Below, piece after piece: positions 1 through 11,121 of a DNA stretch of 64,000 nucleotides; the stretch's first letter is position 1, and every line of letters starts with the position of its first letter. Below the pieces are notes generated by a model. It was not told where the DNA came from. It did no database searches and was given only the letters and a program-made list of their open reading frames with translations. Source of the stretch: Closterium sp. NIES-65 (Eukaryota > Streptophyta > Zygnematophyceae > Desmidiales > Closteriaceae); assembly GCA_948144175.1 (NCBI GenBank), contig CANXME010001258.1, positions 2,217,001 through 2,281,000 of the forward strand. The letters run 5' to 3'. A program made the translations under genes and the position numbers.

Positions 1-1600
1 CAAGGTAGCTGCGCAGTTCACCCAGGTCTGTGCACGTGTGTCTCTTCTGTAGCTCGAACTTCACGTAGGCGAGTCCAGCAGTGTCAACTGTGGCAAAGAC
101 CAAGTCGTCGACTTACACGAGGATTTAGAACGGCGGTAGAGAGGTGTCGGTGTGTAGAAACAGCGACGGGTCAGCAGTAGAGGGAGCAAACCCAAGAGCC
201 GCAAGTGTAGTCCTCAGTGTGTCGTGCCACTCACGCGGTGCCTGACGGAGACCGTAGACTGGCCGCCGGATGCTCCACTGGGTGCCAGGAGGAAAAGACC
301 CAGTGAAACCAGGTGGGCGACGCAGCCAGATCTCCTCGTGCAGGCTGCCCTGCAAGAAAGCAGTGCTGAAGTCAAGAGAGTGTAGCTCGTAGTCACGGTG
401 AGCAGCTATGTGCAGCAGTACCCGAAGAGTGGTCATCTTCGGGGTGGGAGAGAAGGTCTGAAAGTAGTCAACTCCCTGCCGCTGACTGAAGCCACAAGCC
501 ACGTAACGCGCCTTGAAGACAGGCGGAGAACCCGGCGGCCGCTTCACCTTGAAAATCCACATGCCACTGACGATGTTCGCCCCAGGAGGGGGGACAGCGT
601 CAACGTAGGTGTCTGTGGACTTCCAGGAAGCCATCTCTGCATCCATAGCTGCCTGCCACTGAGAAGAGTAGGGACCCTCTATCGCCTCCGCGTAAGAGCG
701 CGGAGTCGGGATGTCAAGTGCATCCGGGTCTCCCTCAGGGGTAAGCAGTACGGACACGAGATGAGGTGAAGCAGCGGCCAAGCACTGGAACTCCTCCTGC
801 CTGTCCTCAAGGACGTCCGTGCCAAGGGCACACTCACCCCCGACGGACGGAGGACAGACAGACTCAGACTCAGCGACAAGACTAGCAGCGTAGTCTAGAC
901 GACAGCGAGCAGCAAAGTCGACGAGCTCAGCAACTAGGGCAGACGCAGATTTGGACTCAAAAGAAGGGTCAGTGACGACAGTAGCAAGGAGACGCGTGAC
1001 AGTAGGACTGGTAGCACGAAGAGTGTCCGACTCCGGGTCGGGAAGAGCAGGAAGAGAGGACTCAGGAGGAGAAGGCAAAGGGGCACGCAGAGGAGCAGTG
1101 GACGGACGCAGAGACATCCGGTGCGTGCCAGGGACAGGAGGAGGACGCTGACGCGAACCGCAACCACTAGTGCGCGCAGTACGGACAGGCGACGCAGGGC
1201 GAGACGCAGGCTCACGACGCTCAGCAAGACCTCCAGTAGGACCAGTGTAGGGAAAAGGAGTAGGCAGTGGGGAGGCGGGCTGTAACCGTGACTGGACAGG
1301 CTGTGGACACTCTAAGGGAGGAGGAGGACCGAGAGAAGGCGGGAGACCAAGAACCTGCTGAAGGAGCGGAACGAAGTACGGCCGCTGCCGTGCAGCGACT
1401 CCAGAACCAGCAGAGACACCAACGCCAGGGTCCTCCGCACCAGCAGTAGCTCCAACGCCCGACTCCACAGCACCAGTAGCAACACTAGCTCCAGGGTCCT
1501 CAGCACCAGCAGCAGCTCCAACGCCCGGGTCCTCAGAACCAGCAGCAGCTCCAACGCCAGGGTCCTCCGCACCAGCAGCAGCTCCAACGCCCGACTCCAC
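1..1600 (-). pseudogene. Element A reverse transcriptase (RVT_2), with stops at the active site
   Basis: The minus-strand reading gives a linker of GADPGVGAAAGA-type repeats, then the copia RT: YSSQWQAAMDAEM, VDAVPPPGANIVSGMW, the first catalytic segment LDFSTAFLQG, and PVYGLRQAPREWHDTLR. The segment that should read YILVYVDDL has both tyrosine codons changed from TAC to TAA (plus-strand positions 125-127 and 113-115), shown by comparison with element I at about 55360. Beyond the stops the frame continues through VDDL and LQKRHTCTDLGELRSYL to the window edge. RT would copy element RNA into cDNA in the virus-like particle; this copy cannot make a full enzyme. Confidence 0.9.
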
Positions 1601-2345
1601 AGCACCAGCAGCAGCACCAGCTCTAGGGTCCTCAGCACCAGCAGGAGCTCCAACGCCCGGGTCCTCAGTACCAGCAGCAGCTCCAACGCCCGGGTCCTCA
1701 GCACCAGCAGCAGCACCAGCGCCCGGGTCCGCAGCACCAGCCGTAGCTCCAACGCCCGGGTCCGCATCACCTGAAACAGCTCCAACCTCTGGGGCCGCAG
1801 CACCAGCAAAACCAGTAGAGTCTCCAGCACCAGTAGCACCACCAGCAGCAGCGGGGTCCGCGACACCAGGCGCGCCACTTCGAAGAGTGCAGCGCCGCTC
1901 CTACCACTCACGGATCCGCTCACGGGAGGGGAGCTCCCGGCTAGGAGGAGAAGCACTAGCACCAGTCCCAGTAGTACGCCTGGCTCCAGAGGTACCTCTC
2001 CTTAGGCTGCAGTACTAGAAGTACCACTCACGCAGCTGCTCCGAGGAGAGGGCTCCGCCAGGTCTAGGACCCTCAGGCTCAGGACCTCCAGACCCAGAAC
2101 CCCCAGACTCCAGACTCTGCGGCTCAGCACCCCTAGGCTCAGTACTCCCAGGCTCAGCACCCCAAGGCTCAGCACCCCCAGGCTCCGCACCCCTAGGCTC
2201 CGCACCCCCAGGCTCCGCACCCCCAGGCTTAAAACCCCTAGGCTCAGCACCCCCAGGCTCCGCACCCACAGCAGGACGAGAGTCGACAGCTACCTCAACA
2301 GGCTCAACCGGGTCTACCTGAGACACACCTGAGGGAGCGGCACCC
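1440..2345 (-). repeat. Element A integrase-RT linker: pentapeptide and dodecapeptide repeats
   Basis: Between integrase and RT the DNA is a set of imperfect tandem repeats. At about 2080-2270 a 15-bp unit encodes GAEPG-type pentapeptides. At about 1440-1850 a roughly 36-bp unit encodes GAEDPGVGAAA-type peptides. A copy of the motif EQLREWY, also found in Gag, lies between the two arrays and ends at a TAG (2015-2017) where element J has CAG. The two arrays are read in different frames here. Similar arrays sit at the same place in F, G, I and J. Confidence 0.82.
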
Positions 2346-3377
2346 TTAGGGGGGAGGGGGTCTACGACAGCAGCACCTAGCGCGAGGAAGAGAGGCGGGG
2401 GGGGGGAGCGGGGCAGTGCGGTAGGGGAAGAGGCGGTAGTAGGGGACGGACTCGTCAAAAGTGACGTCCTGAGAGGGCAAGACCCGGCGTGAGGTGGCGT
2501 GGTAAAACTGCCAACCAGGCGCGTCCGAGACAAAGCCGAGGAAGACGCAGGGAACAGCACGGGAGGAGAGCTTCTCCGCAGACGTATCGCGGACAAAAGC
2601 TTGAGATCCCCAGACCCGGAAACGCGACGCATCGCCAACCTCCCCCGTCCACAACAGTGTGGGCGAGGTCACCAGCAAGGAGACACGGGGCCAGAGGTTG
2701 AGCTGATGCGCAGCGTACCGGACCGCAAACGGCCACAGAACATGGGGGGCAGCCGCATGGATCAAGGAGGTACGGGCGACCTCCATGACCAGGCCAATGC
2801 GGCGCTCCGCAACCCCATTCTGCTGTGGTGAGGCCGGAAGCGTGAACGACTGCTCAATGCCGTGCTCAGCACAGTAGGCTGCCAAGAGGTCGGAGGAGAA
2901 CTCACCACCTCTGTCAGAGTGCAAGCGCAGGACAGGAAAGTCCGAGTGGAAACGCTCGCTGAGCTGGAGACGGGCTCTGCGGATCCAAGGGATCAAGACA
3001 TCAGGGACCTCACCCTTGGTGCGCAAGGGGAAGACCGTGGTGTAGCACGAGTAGTCGTCAACAACTATCAGGAAGTACCTCTCCTGACCCTGACCACGGA
3101 CGCGGGCTGGGCCCCACACGTCCATGTGGATCGTCTGCAAGGGAGCAGTCGTCGGGGGAAACGAGGAGGAGTGAGGAGCGGCGCGCTGCCGCCCCTCGAC
3201 ACAGGGAAGACAGGGAGGAGCAGGCGAGGGTGGGAGGGGAGGGAGGACTCTGGGAAGACCGGAGACAAGGTACCGGGAATGCATGGCACGAAGGCGCTGC
3301 ACAGACGGGTGGCCAAGTCGGTGGTGCCAGAGGACAGTCTCGTGCGCCAGAGAGCGACACGAGCAGGGGGCAGACAG
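2346..3377 (-). pseudogene. Element A integrase
   Basis: Copia integrase core following the GAG-pre-integrase region: CLPCVEGRQRAAPHSS, then catalytic Asp in HMDVWGP, second Asp in LHSDRGGEFSS, and Glu in PQQNGVAERRIG (the D,D35E triad), followed by the C-terminal block FVRDTSAEKLSSRAVPCVFLGF. The enzyme inserts element cDNA into the host genome. The reading frame is lost near 2390-2410 in a run of G/C, where element J continues into a VDPPP stretch and the pentapeptide linker, so an indel in the homopolymer is likely. Upstream it is separated from gag-protease by a TAG at 3378-3380. Confidence 0.9.
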
Positions 3378-5273
3378 CTAACCTGACGCGGACGCAGACG
3401 CAGACGCAGCGACCTGAGGGGACTTAGTGGTCAGTGTGTACAGGTCCGACCCCGGCTGCCGAGTGAAGGTAGCCAAGTGGCGGCCCGTACGAGCACACGT
3501 GCAGTGTGTCACGCGCTCGTAGGCAGGGGTGAACTGGTGAACACCCCCGTCCTGGAGTGCACTACCTGCCACCAAGTTCGTAGAGAACGAGGGGAGGTGG
3601 AGACCTAACAGCATGCCCGACGGGACCGCAGGACAGGGAAGGACAGTGGAGGAGGTCGCAATGACCGGACCCCCAGAGGGGTCAGCGAGGGAGACAGCAA
3701 CTGGCCGAGCAAGCGGCTCAAGGGAAGTGCGGTCACGAAAGAAGCAGCGAGAAGCACCTGAGTCCAGTGTGAAGGTGTGCAGTGCTCCCGTCGACTCAGT
3801 ACCAGGGGGGGCAGACGCACAAGCACCTAGAGCAGCTGCCTCACCAGCACCTGGGGTATTAGAGATGCGAGTACCTGGAGCGGCAGACGCACTAGTCCTA
3901 ATGCCCGGGTCGGGCGGCACACACAGGTACTCAGCACCCTCTCCACTAGTAGACATCACATACATAGCAGTGAGAATAGCATCAAAGTCTAGAGCATAGA
4001 TATCAATCCCCTTCTTCAGGAGATCAACCCAGCGGGGCAGCTCAGTGGCCTGAGGGAACTGAACACGCCAAGCGTCGTTGAGACGAGCAAAGCAGCGCTG
4101 TGTGGCGTGCGGTCCCCCACACGGCTGACCAGTGCGGTCACCAGTGTGAATGACGTACGTGCAGCTAAAGCCACCCCCCCCCCCCCCCCCCCCCCTGTGC
4201 TGTGAGTACCACTCACGGACCTCCTGGGGCGACGTAGTGTGCTGCTGGCTCTGGCCACCGCCAGCGCCTCCACGACCACCACCACCGCCGCCACCTCCTC
4301 GACCACCCCAACCCCTGCTGCCGCCGCGTCCACCGCCACCCCCACCACCGCCTCCGCCCCTGCCACCTCCCCCGCCGCTGCCGCCACCACCCCCACCGCT
4401 GCCACTAGCCCCTCCAGTCGCGCCACCACCCCCACCGCCGCCACCGCCCCCACCACCGCCTCCCCCGCTGTCACCGCCACCGCCCTTGCCCCCTTTGCCC
4501 TTGCCGCTGCGGCGCCCGCTCGAAGCAGACGCAGTCCCGACCTTCTCAGCACCAAGGAGGTCGACAGCAGCAGCAGAGGCGATAGAGGGAAGAAGGGGGG
4601 AAGAAGAACACCCCCCAAAGAACGGGGTACGGGGGTCGCCACGAGAGGCACCTACAGCGACTATGCTAGCCTCAGGTGCAAGGAGTTCCTTCTCGAGGAG
4701 GGCAATGGTGAGCTCAGTGGGGCAGTGAGCTTGGAAGTGGTCCCTGACTGAGCGCAGAGTGTCAGGGAGGCGGGTAACTAGGTGGTAGAGAGTGAGCCAG
4801 AGTGGGGGTGGGTTCTTGGCAAGGAACTCATCAGGCATGGCGGCGCGGAAGCGAGCCTCACAAGTGCGGAGGTGCGTAATGAGGTCAGCGACTGTGTGGA
4901 AAGAGGCTAAGTCGGGGAACAGGTAGGGAAGAGAGAGACGGCCTAGTGCAGCAGAGGCCGGTGAGGAGTAGCGGGCAACGACAGCAGTATACAGTGCCTG
5001 TGCACTCTTGTGCTGCCCAAAGTGCTCGCGCTCATCTATCGGCAGGGAGTTGCGAATAGCGAAGCGAGCGTGAGCGTCACGAGTCTGCCACTGTGAGCGG
5101 GCAGTGCTGTCAGCAGTAGCAGTAGGAGCAGGAGCATGGCCTAGGGCGTGATCGTACAGTGAGATGTCCTCCTTGGCAGTGAGCTGTAGGAAGAGGTGTA
5201 GGTCATCTAGCCAAGTTTCGAACTTCACTGGGCGGCCCTCAGCATCGAAAGCCAGTACAGGAGGGCTAGCCAT
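3378..5273 (-). pseudogene. Element A Gag and aspartic protease
   Basis: A 631-residue reading frame starting MASPPVLAFDAEGRPVKF. Residues 1 to about 220 are a helical capsid-like Gag region (HYP/UBN2-like copia Gag). Then comes a long glycine tract (about 255-345), the motif PQEVREWYSQH, and a Cys/His motif with spacing C-X13-C-X3-H-X4-C in place of the usual CX2CX4HX4C knuckle. The retropepsin motif LDSGASRCFF follows, then VSLADPSGGPVIATSS. The frame ends after ASASASG at a TAG; element J reads through here with CAG, so this is a nonsense mutation inside the polyprotein rather than a true end. Gag would form the particle and protease would process the polyprotein. Confidence 0.9.
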
Positions 5274-5329
5274 AGCAGTAGTAGGAGTAATAGCAGTAGG
5301 GGCACCCCAAAAACAGTAGGCAGTGCGAC

Positions 5330-5990
5330 TCAGGTAGGGCGGCTCGGTCCAGTACGGGCGGCGCGGCTCGGTTCAGGTAGGGCGGCGCGGCTCGGGAAGG
5401 GCGGCGCGGCTAGGTTCAGGCGGCGCGGCTCGGTTTGGGCTGGGCGGCTCGGTTCGGGCGGCTCGGTTCGGGCGGCTCGGTTCGGGCGGCTCGGTTCGGG
5501 CTGGGCGGCTCGGTTTGGGCGGCTCGGTTCGGGCAGGGTGGCTCGGTTCGGGCTGCTCGGGTCGGGCGGCTCGTTCTGGGGGGGGGGGGGGGGGGGGCGT
5601 TCGGGGCCTCTAGGGGCGAGCGCGGGGCCGTAAGGGGCCGCTAAGGGCGAGCGCGGGGCCGTTCGGGGCCTCTAGGTGCGAGCGCGGGGCCATAAGGGGC
5701 CGCTAAGGGCGAGCGCGGGGCCGTTCGGGGCCTCTAGGGGCGAGCGCGGGGCCGTAAGGGGCCGCTAAGGGCGAGCGCGGGGCCGATTGGGGCCTCTAGG
5801 GGCGAGCGCGGGGCCGTAAGGGGCCGCTAAGGGCGAGCGCGTGGGCCGACGGGGCCTTAAGGGGCGGCGCGCGAGTCGCTAAGGGGCGGGTCGTGGGTCG
5901 CGGGGCCTTAGAGGGCCGTGAAAACCGAGGCGCCCTAGGGCGCAGGTAGGTAGGTAGGTAGGTAGGTAGGTAGTGGAGGGCCCTAGGAAG
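5330..5990 (-). repeat. Element A 5' leader: GC-rich tandem repeats
   Basis: Non-coding leader between LTR and gag. Part one (about 5340-5580) repeats a unit close to GGGCGGCTCGGTTC, followed by a G homopolymer near 5579-5597. Part two (about 5600-5860) repeats a roughly 61-bp unit that alternates GGGGCCGTTCGGGGCCTC and GGGGCCGTAAGGGGCCGC blocks. A (GGTA)n tract lies at 5945-5974. Element J has the complement of the same arrangement at 59230-59770, so the array belongs to the family and is not a chance satellite. Confidence 0.85.
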
Positions 5991-5995
5991 GACCT

Positions 5996-6139
5996 GCTCT
6001 GATACCATGTTGAAATGAATGAACAAGAATGATTGAACTAACAGTGAAATCAGTACAAGTACCTAACCCTAGAATTGTATACCCCCTATAGGCTAACCCA
6101 CTGTAGCCTAAACAAGCACAACATATATAATGTTTGACA
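5996..6139 (-). repeat. Element A 5' LTR and primer-binding site
   Basis: The LTR is 6008-6139 (132 bp), reading TGTCAAACATTATATATG at its start and ending ACA on the minus strand. The primer-binding site TGGTATCAGAGC (5996-6007) abuts it directly and matches the 3' end of plant initiator-Met tRNA, as in most copia elements. Near its middle are the blocks TACAGTGGGTTAGCC and GGGGGTA shared by most LTRs in the window. It closely matches the J LTR at 59052-59187. Confidence 0.88.
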
Positions 6140-9100
6140 TGACGCGGCCGTTTTTTTTAGGGCGTTGTTCAGTTGCCCAATTCGAACTCATGCGCGCATC
6201 ATGTGTCTTCTCGGCGTTGCATCATGCGCGCATCAAGGGCTCGTCATATTGCTAGGACGATAAATTTCTCGGAAAGCGGCAGCATGTAAATTGTGGTTGC
6301 CAAAATGACCGTTCTGCAGGCATTCGAGCTTGGTCTGCCTCGGCAGCAAAGCGCTTATCGCGAGCCTTGATAACCTTCCGGCTGGTTATCAAAGAAAGCT
6401 CCTGGAAAATCTGAAACAAATTGTAATGTACATTGATGCGGGCTAATGCGCCAGCAGAACGCGGCCTATATTTCTTTTCATACCAAGTGCATTACACAAG
6501 GCTGAAATCATCTCGCCAACCTTCAATATCCCAGCCAATTCCTGTGCGGAGATTTCTAAGGTTCGGGAAGGCTAGGGCATGAAATTGTGGGCACGGGAAT
6601 CTCGTTACGAAATGTACACTCTAGGTTGGGGCACAAAATCTTGTTGTAACGCCTTGTGAAAATTCTAAGTGCTGAGAGATTGTTCACACATAGCTTCACT
6701 AGGAAAAGAGAATGATTGAGTACAATTGGAAGGACCAGAACCATATAGGAACGAATCGACAACAGTCGCGAACGTTCACGCAAAACGTTCCGACAACTAC
6801 TCTAGCATGTGCGTTTCCAAGTCAGCAACGGCAGGTGAAATTAACATGCCAGGTAAATTTCTACTCAACTAGGAGTAGTTCATGTTTCTGCAACATTTGC
6901 AGTTACACATGCTTCGCTTGTGCAATATAGTCTCTTTCTTCGATTCTGTCCGTTTCTGTTTTGCGGATTAATGTCAGAAACGGAGTGTACTTCGCGAAAT
7001 TCCACTTCCGAAGTCAGGACTTAGTCCAATTTCGCCATGTACAGCTTTTCCGCGCCTCCTCCCGTCTCGTAACCCGCGGGAAATCCCGCAACGGTGACCC
7101 AACGCGAAACCTCCCAGGGGCGCGAAAACTTCGCCCCAGCACAGACGCGAAATCTCGATCCCGCGCAGACGCGAACCCATCTAGCAATCGAACATTTTCG
7201 CGGCTGCGGGAAAACGCTCTGCTGCGCGGGTACTTTTCGCTCAACGCCCTCACACACGAAAACAGGCTCGTGCAGGGCCTTTCGCGTAAACACCCTGTTC
7301 TTTGGCGTTCCCACTTTTCCACTTGCAAGACATCTTCGTTCTTGTTGGGTGTTAGTCACTGATGTAGTGTGAAGGAAGGTTGACTAGTGTACGGTGGCAC
7401 CACTGTAACCCTGGCATGGAAAAGGACGTAACTTAAAAGTTAGAAGGTTTTTCGATGTCATGTTGAAGCTGACATCACAGCATATATTGTTGACGTGGCC
7501 AAGTATGCAGTTCCAACCAAGCCAGTTCGTGATACAATGTGTCATCTTTCGAAGTAATTAATGCGTACAATGCGCATTCCAAGTTGAGGGAAGAAAACCT
7601 TCTGAAGAGATGGGTGATGGACCCCTGTGCATGGATAGAAACGGAAATCCAAATCTTGACTGATCCCTAGCGCTACGTTCTGCCCAAGTGAAAGGTTCGC
7701 TTGCTTATAGACTCCAACATGAAAGCTTACTAACAGAGCAGAGAATGACCAGGTTACGCTTGTGCGCTTTTAGCTCAACACTTGCAAGTAGGTCCTAAGG
7801 AGGATATTAATAGCCACTTGTTCTTCCAAAATTGGGTGTCCCGCTCGTTAATTTGTATATTGGGCTCGACATGGGGAGGCTGCTGAAACGCAGTCGCTTT
7901 TGAATGTGCAGTGTGTGCCAAGAAGGAGAGTATGCTTCTTGTTGACGTAAGAGTCACTTGTGGAATTGCTTCTTCCTGTCTAGTGGTGACGATGTGTCTT
8001 AACATGATATGACATACCTTTCGCGTTGTTGTTCGCTTTCTTCACCTTCCGACTAAAATCTGCATACAGAAGACGGGTAACTCGTTAAAAGTCATGTGGA
8101 GGTGAGTTCCAACAGTGTTTGGACCGGTAGTTTCTTGCTGGTTCGGAGCTGTGCAATGACACGTTCAACCGAATAGCATATGCCGAATTCGTTCACCAGG
8201 TACGTCTTTCCGTCATAATAGCAGTCAACAAGTATCGTTGTGGGGATTATGAAATAGGATGAGACGGGAGAAGGCAGAAGTGATGTCGCTTCGTCAACAA
8301 CGGTTGTGTAGCATCAAGACACAGAGCTATGGAAGCCTGAATCGTCGCCAATTCAGCAGCACCTGAAAAGAAACTCAGAAGTTGGAAGATGCAATTTGTG
8401 CCTTTGAGGCTGTTCAAGTTTGAAACATGATTGGGATCTGCACATTCCCCTCGAGCCCTTTGGAATGTGAACTGGGAGGGATGCTCTCTGGTAGGGAAGT
8501 ACAGTCATTCCTCTTCGAGTTTATCTGAACCAGCTTTGACATTTGTTTGTCACCGAACCGAAGTCAGGTTTTCCGGCCAATATCATAGATACTCAAAGTA
8601 TTCCCGAGCGGATTCTCAGGTGTAATCACCAACAGAAACACAGTTTCGCGGTATAGTAGTAGGTGTTTCTTGCTGTTTTCTGAATACAGTCACGACAGAA
8701 AATGCAACACCTGAAAAAAAAACTTGTAGCGAACCTAGATGAATTTCGAGACAGATCAACATCAACTACGGGAAGCCGCCCATTTCATGAAAAATATATT
8801 GCACCCTCTTGACCCAAAAAATAAAACCCAATCGAGAAGGGATGCGACTCGGGAGGCATCAACCCTAAAATCAATGCCCTTTACCGTGTTTAGGGTTGAT
8901 CCCTCCCGCAAATGCGTCCAGATTCTATAGGGGTTTAATTTTTCTGCCCTGTCGTAAATTTACGTACTTTAATTTAACAAATCCAAGTCGGGAGGGTAAA
9001 CTAGATAGTTCTCTTTTTGTCACCTCCCAAACATTTCGACCAGCGTAAACAGTGTGACTAAACAGCAACAACCAATCAACGTCGAGAAAGTCCAGGTTGA

Positions 9101-9489
9101 TTACACCTGAGAACCTGCTCGGGACTAATCTGAGTATTTATGAAGTTGGCCGCAGGTTTGCACCATTTCTAGTGCTTGCCCCATTTCCCGCCAATCCAAA
9201 TCACCACAGATATTACCGACGTGGAGAATTCATCGTCAGCATCTGCCAGATGGCCCAGCCAAGACCACCACCACATCCCCTCACCACTTCGCCCAGCAAG
9301 TTTTCTCAACAGCTAACAAGTGATCACTGATCACACCCACCCAAGCCTCAAAAGCTGGATTCCTGGCCGATGGGGGACGAACGAGGAACGCGACTCGGTG
9401 AGGATCTCTTTTCAACAACCCAAGGCGCGATTCCCTTTGTTTGCCCTGTCCCTTCCCCTCCCCTCCACCTCCAGCGCCCCTCTACCAAA
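6140..9489. other. Intergenic DNA, no gene recognised
   Basis: About 3.3 kb of lower-GC sequence between element A and the LCIB-like gene. Short open frames exist, the longest about 130 codons at 6961-7362 in a CpG-rich patch, but none has recognisable domains or conserved composition. A 13-bp word CATGCGCGCATCA occurs twice near 6190-6235. A foldback at 8816-8943 is listed separately. A CCAAT word occurs at 9072-9076. The last few hundred bases probably hold the upstream control region of the LCIB-like gene. Confidence 0.6.
8816..8943. repeat. Imperfect foldback (about 55-bp arms)
   Basis: The left arm (8816-8870) and right arm (8888-8943) are near-perfect reverse complements, including CGGGAGG-ATCAACCCTAAA against TTTAGGGTTGAT-CCTCCCG, with an outer A/T-rich part ending in AAACCC / GGGTTT. 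The loop is about 17 bases. A third related fragment (GTCGGGAGGGTAAA) lies at about 8988. No target-site duplication was identified. It could be a foldback or MITE-like insertion about 550 bp upstream of the LCIB-like TATA box, or a strong RNA hairpin. Confidence 0.7.
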
Positions 9490-9496
9490 TATAAAA
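9490..9496 (+). promoter_or_regulatory. Candidate TATA box of the LCIB-like gene
   Basis: TATAAAA lies 127 bp upstream of the ATG at 9623, in a CT-rich, GC-poor stretch. Transcription would start near 9520-9530, leaving a 5' UTR of about 100 bp without an upstream ATG in a good context. The position and match fit a plant or algal core promoter. There is no direct evidence for the start site. Confidence 0.55.
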
Positions 9497-9622
9497 TGCA
9501 TCACCAAATCCATCCTTGTCAAATAAACAGCTTTTCATCCTGAATCCCTTGCTACCGATACTTACTCTGCAGCCGATAGCAGACTCCAAACAGTTTGCTA
9601 ATTTGATCTGCACGCGATCAGA

Positions 9623-11050
9623 ATGGCTGCTGTTGCCGCTTCCTCCCTCGCCGCCAAGGCCCCTGCCACCGCACTGGCACAGACTGGGTGGACTTCCTCA
9701 TCCAGCTCCGCTCTTCCCAGCTTCGCCGGACTCCGGGCCTCCGCTCCCGTCAAGGCCCCCAAGAAGACGAGCTGCGCGCGCGGCTGCAAGTGCGCGCTCC
9801 ATGCCGTCGTCGTGCGCGCCGCTGCTGAGTCCAACGAGGCGTCCGAGCAAGCTCTCTTCGCCAGCGTCAGCCAGTCCGTCGCCGCTCCCGCTGCTCCCGC
9901 CGCCAACTCCGGCGTGATCGTTCCATCAATTCTCGGCGCCGGTATTCTTGGCGGCGCTGCTCTCGCGCTCCTTTCCAAGAATTCCGTACCCGCCGCTTCC
10001 GCTGCTGCCGCCACTCCACCTGTCACCTTCGACGGCGGCTACGTTCCCCGCGCGAAGCGTGCGGCTCCGGCCGCGCTGGCAACGATGGCGGCGACGTTTC
10101 CGAACGCGATGCAGGAGGAGACGTTCATGCGCGCCGTGGCGGCGGAACTGTACAACCTTGGCTTCAAGCGCGACAACTGCATCGCGCTGGTGAACACGTG
10201 CCGCGACGAGGTGTGCCGGCCGATCGTGAACCTGATCGACCGCGAGTTCGGCATGAGCTTCAACATCGCCGGGCTGGGCGGGCTCGTGAACTGCGGGAAG
10301 ACGGGGTTCAAAGCCGCCATGAGCCACTCGCCCGAGTTCCCCTGCGACAAGAGCGGCAAGCCCAAGGAACGATGTAAGTACCTGAACCTGTTTCCAGCAT
10401 CGAACTGTGATAAATTACAGAACGCGACGAAAAAGGAAGAAAAAAGAGGAAAAAAATGAACTTGGTTCTTGGAAGAGAAAATTGTTGTCGTCATATGTTT
10501 CTGACTCACGCTCGCTCCTCGTGTTCCCTTTCGTCCCTTTCCAGACATCTTCTTCGGCTTCCCCCACGTGTCAATTGGCGAGACGGGCGAAGTCGGTTCG
10601 CTCCTCCGTCGCGGCCGCGGCAAGCCGTCCAACGCGTGTGGTGCGCTCATCGCCATCCGCGGCGACATTTGCGCCGGCGGTCCAATCGTTGAGGACCCCG
10701 ACAATGCCGAGTACGTGCTTCTCAAGAAGAAGGTCGCGTCTCGAGTTACCACCGACGAGCCTAATTTGGTGCAGGTCACCCGCGCTGCGCTGCAGGCTAT
10801 CACGGACGACCTTGAGTACCTTATCTCGCAAACCGTAGATCCCGCGACCGCGGATTACGCCGTTATTACCGGCGTTCAGATTCATTCCGGGAACAACCTC
10901 CCAGGCGAGCCATTTCAGACAGAGCGCCTCTGTGACTACATCGCCCCCAACGCTATGTACGCCGTGATCAACGGCGAGAAGCACATTCTCCACTGCGAGA
11001 TCAACCAGATCAGCGCCATTAAATCGGTCCCCGCTAGTCAATTTGCTTAA
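9623..11050 (+). CDS. LCIB-family (limiting-CO2-inducible B-like) chloroplast carbonic anhydrase, two exons
   Basis: Exon 1 is 9623-10373, the GT-AG intron 10374-10544 (171 bp), and exon 2 10545-11050, giving 418 residues. Splicing joins KPKER to YIFFGFPHVS in frame. The LCIB family is a beta-type carbonic anhydrase group that in Chlamydomonas recaptures leaked CO2 in the stroma around the pyrenoid. Residues 1 to about 66 form an Ala/Ser/Arg-rich transit peptide ending near VVVRAAA. Residues 97-117 are a hydrophobic helix followed by small residues. The catalytic domain runs from about 158 (FPNAMQEETFMRAV). Likely zinc ligands are Cys193 (NTCRDE), His258 (FPHVSIG) and Cys282 (NACGAL), with the Asp195/Arg194 pair beside the first. 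Length is close to algal LCIB (about 450). It is intact and the only host gene seen. The family call rests on remembered motifs; the hydrophobic helix is unexpected for a stromal enzyme. Confidence 0.9.
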
Positions 11051-11116
11051 GCTGGCGTCAGCACAAGGAGCAGCTAGTACCTCCCGTAGTTTTTCCACTC
11101 AATGAGTGCTTGCGCA

Positions 11117-11121
11117 TGTAA
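11117..11121 (+). terminator. Candidate polyadenylation signal TGTAA
   Basis: TGTAA, the typical green-algal poly(A) signal, lies 66 bp after the TAA stop of the LCIB-like gene, within TGTAAATAATTC, which also resembles the A-rich plant signal. From here to about 11460 the sequence is CT-rich and no further feature was seen. Confidence 0.45.

Larger units (their letters stand above)
1..6139 (-). mobile_element. Copia LTR retrotransposon A (partial, runs off window start)
   Basis: Minus-strand Ty1/copia element with 5' LTR at 6008-6139, initiator-Met primer-binding site at 5996-6007, repeat-rich leader, gag-protease (3378-5273), integrase (2346-3377), repeat linker and reverse transcriptase (1-1600). 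The copia order protease-integrase-RT is clear. The RNase H part and 3' LTR lie outside the window. It is very close to element J on the plus strand at the other end of the window, so both belong to one family. It is defective: gag-protease and linker each end at a TAG where J has CAG, the integrase runs out of frame at a homopolymer, and two stops sit in the RT active site. Confidence 0.93.

Noticed and set aside
4150..4728. Polyproline/threonine-rich plus-strand frames opposite element A gag
   Set aside because: They are the antisense of the Gag glycine tract; the sense strand has clear Gag and protease motifs.
5600..5860. CRISPR-like array or centromeric satellite in the 61-bp repeats
   Set aside because: There are no unique spacers, the units are contiguous, and the array occupies the same leader position in element J, so it is part of the retrotransposon.
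6961..7372. Overlapping frames of about 90-130 codons in a CpG-rich patch
   Set aside because: Open on both strands, no recognisable motif, no splice or promoter context. A short CpG island is possible but a gene is not supported.
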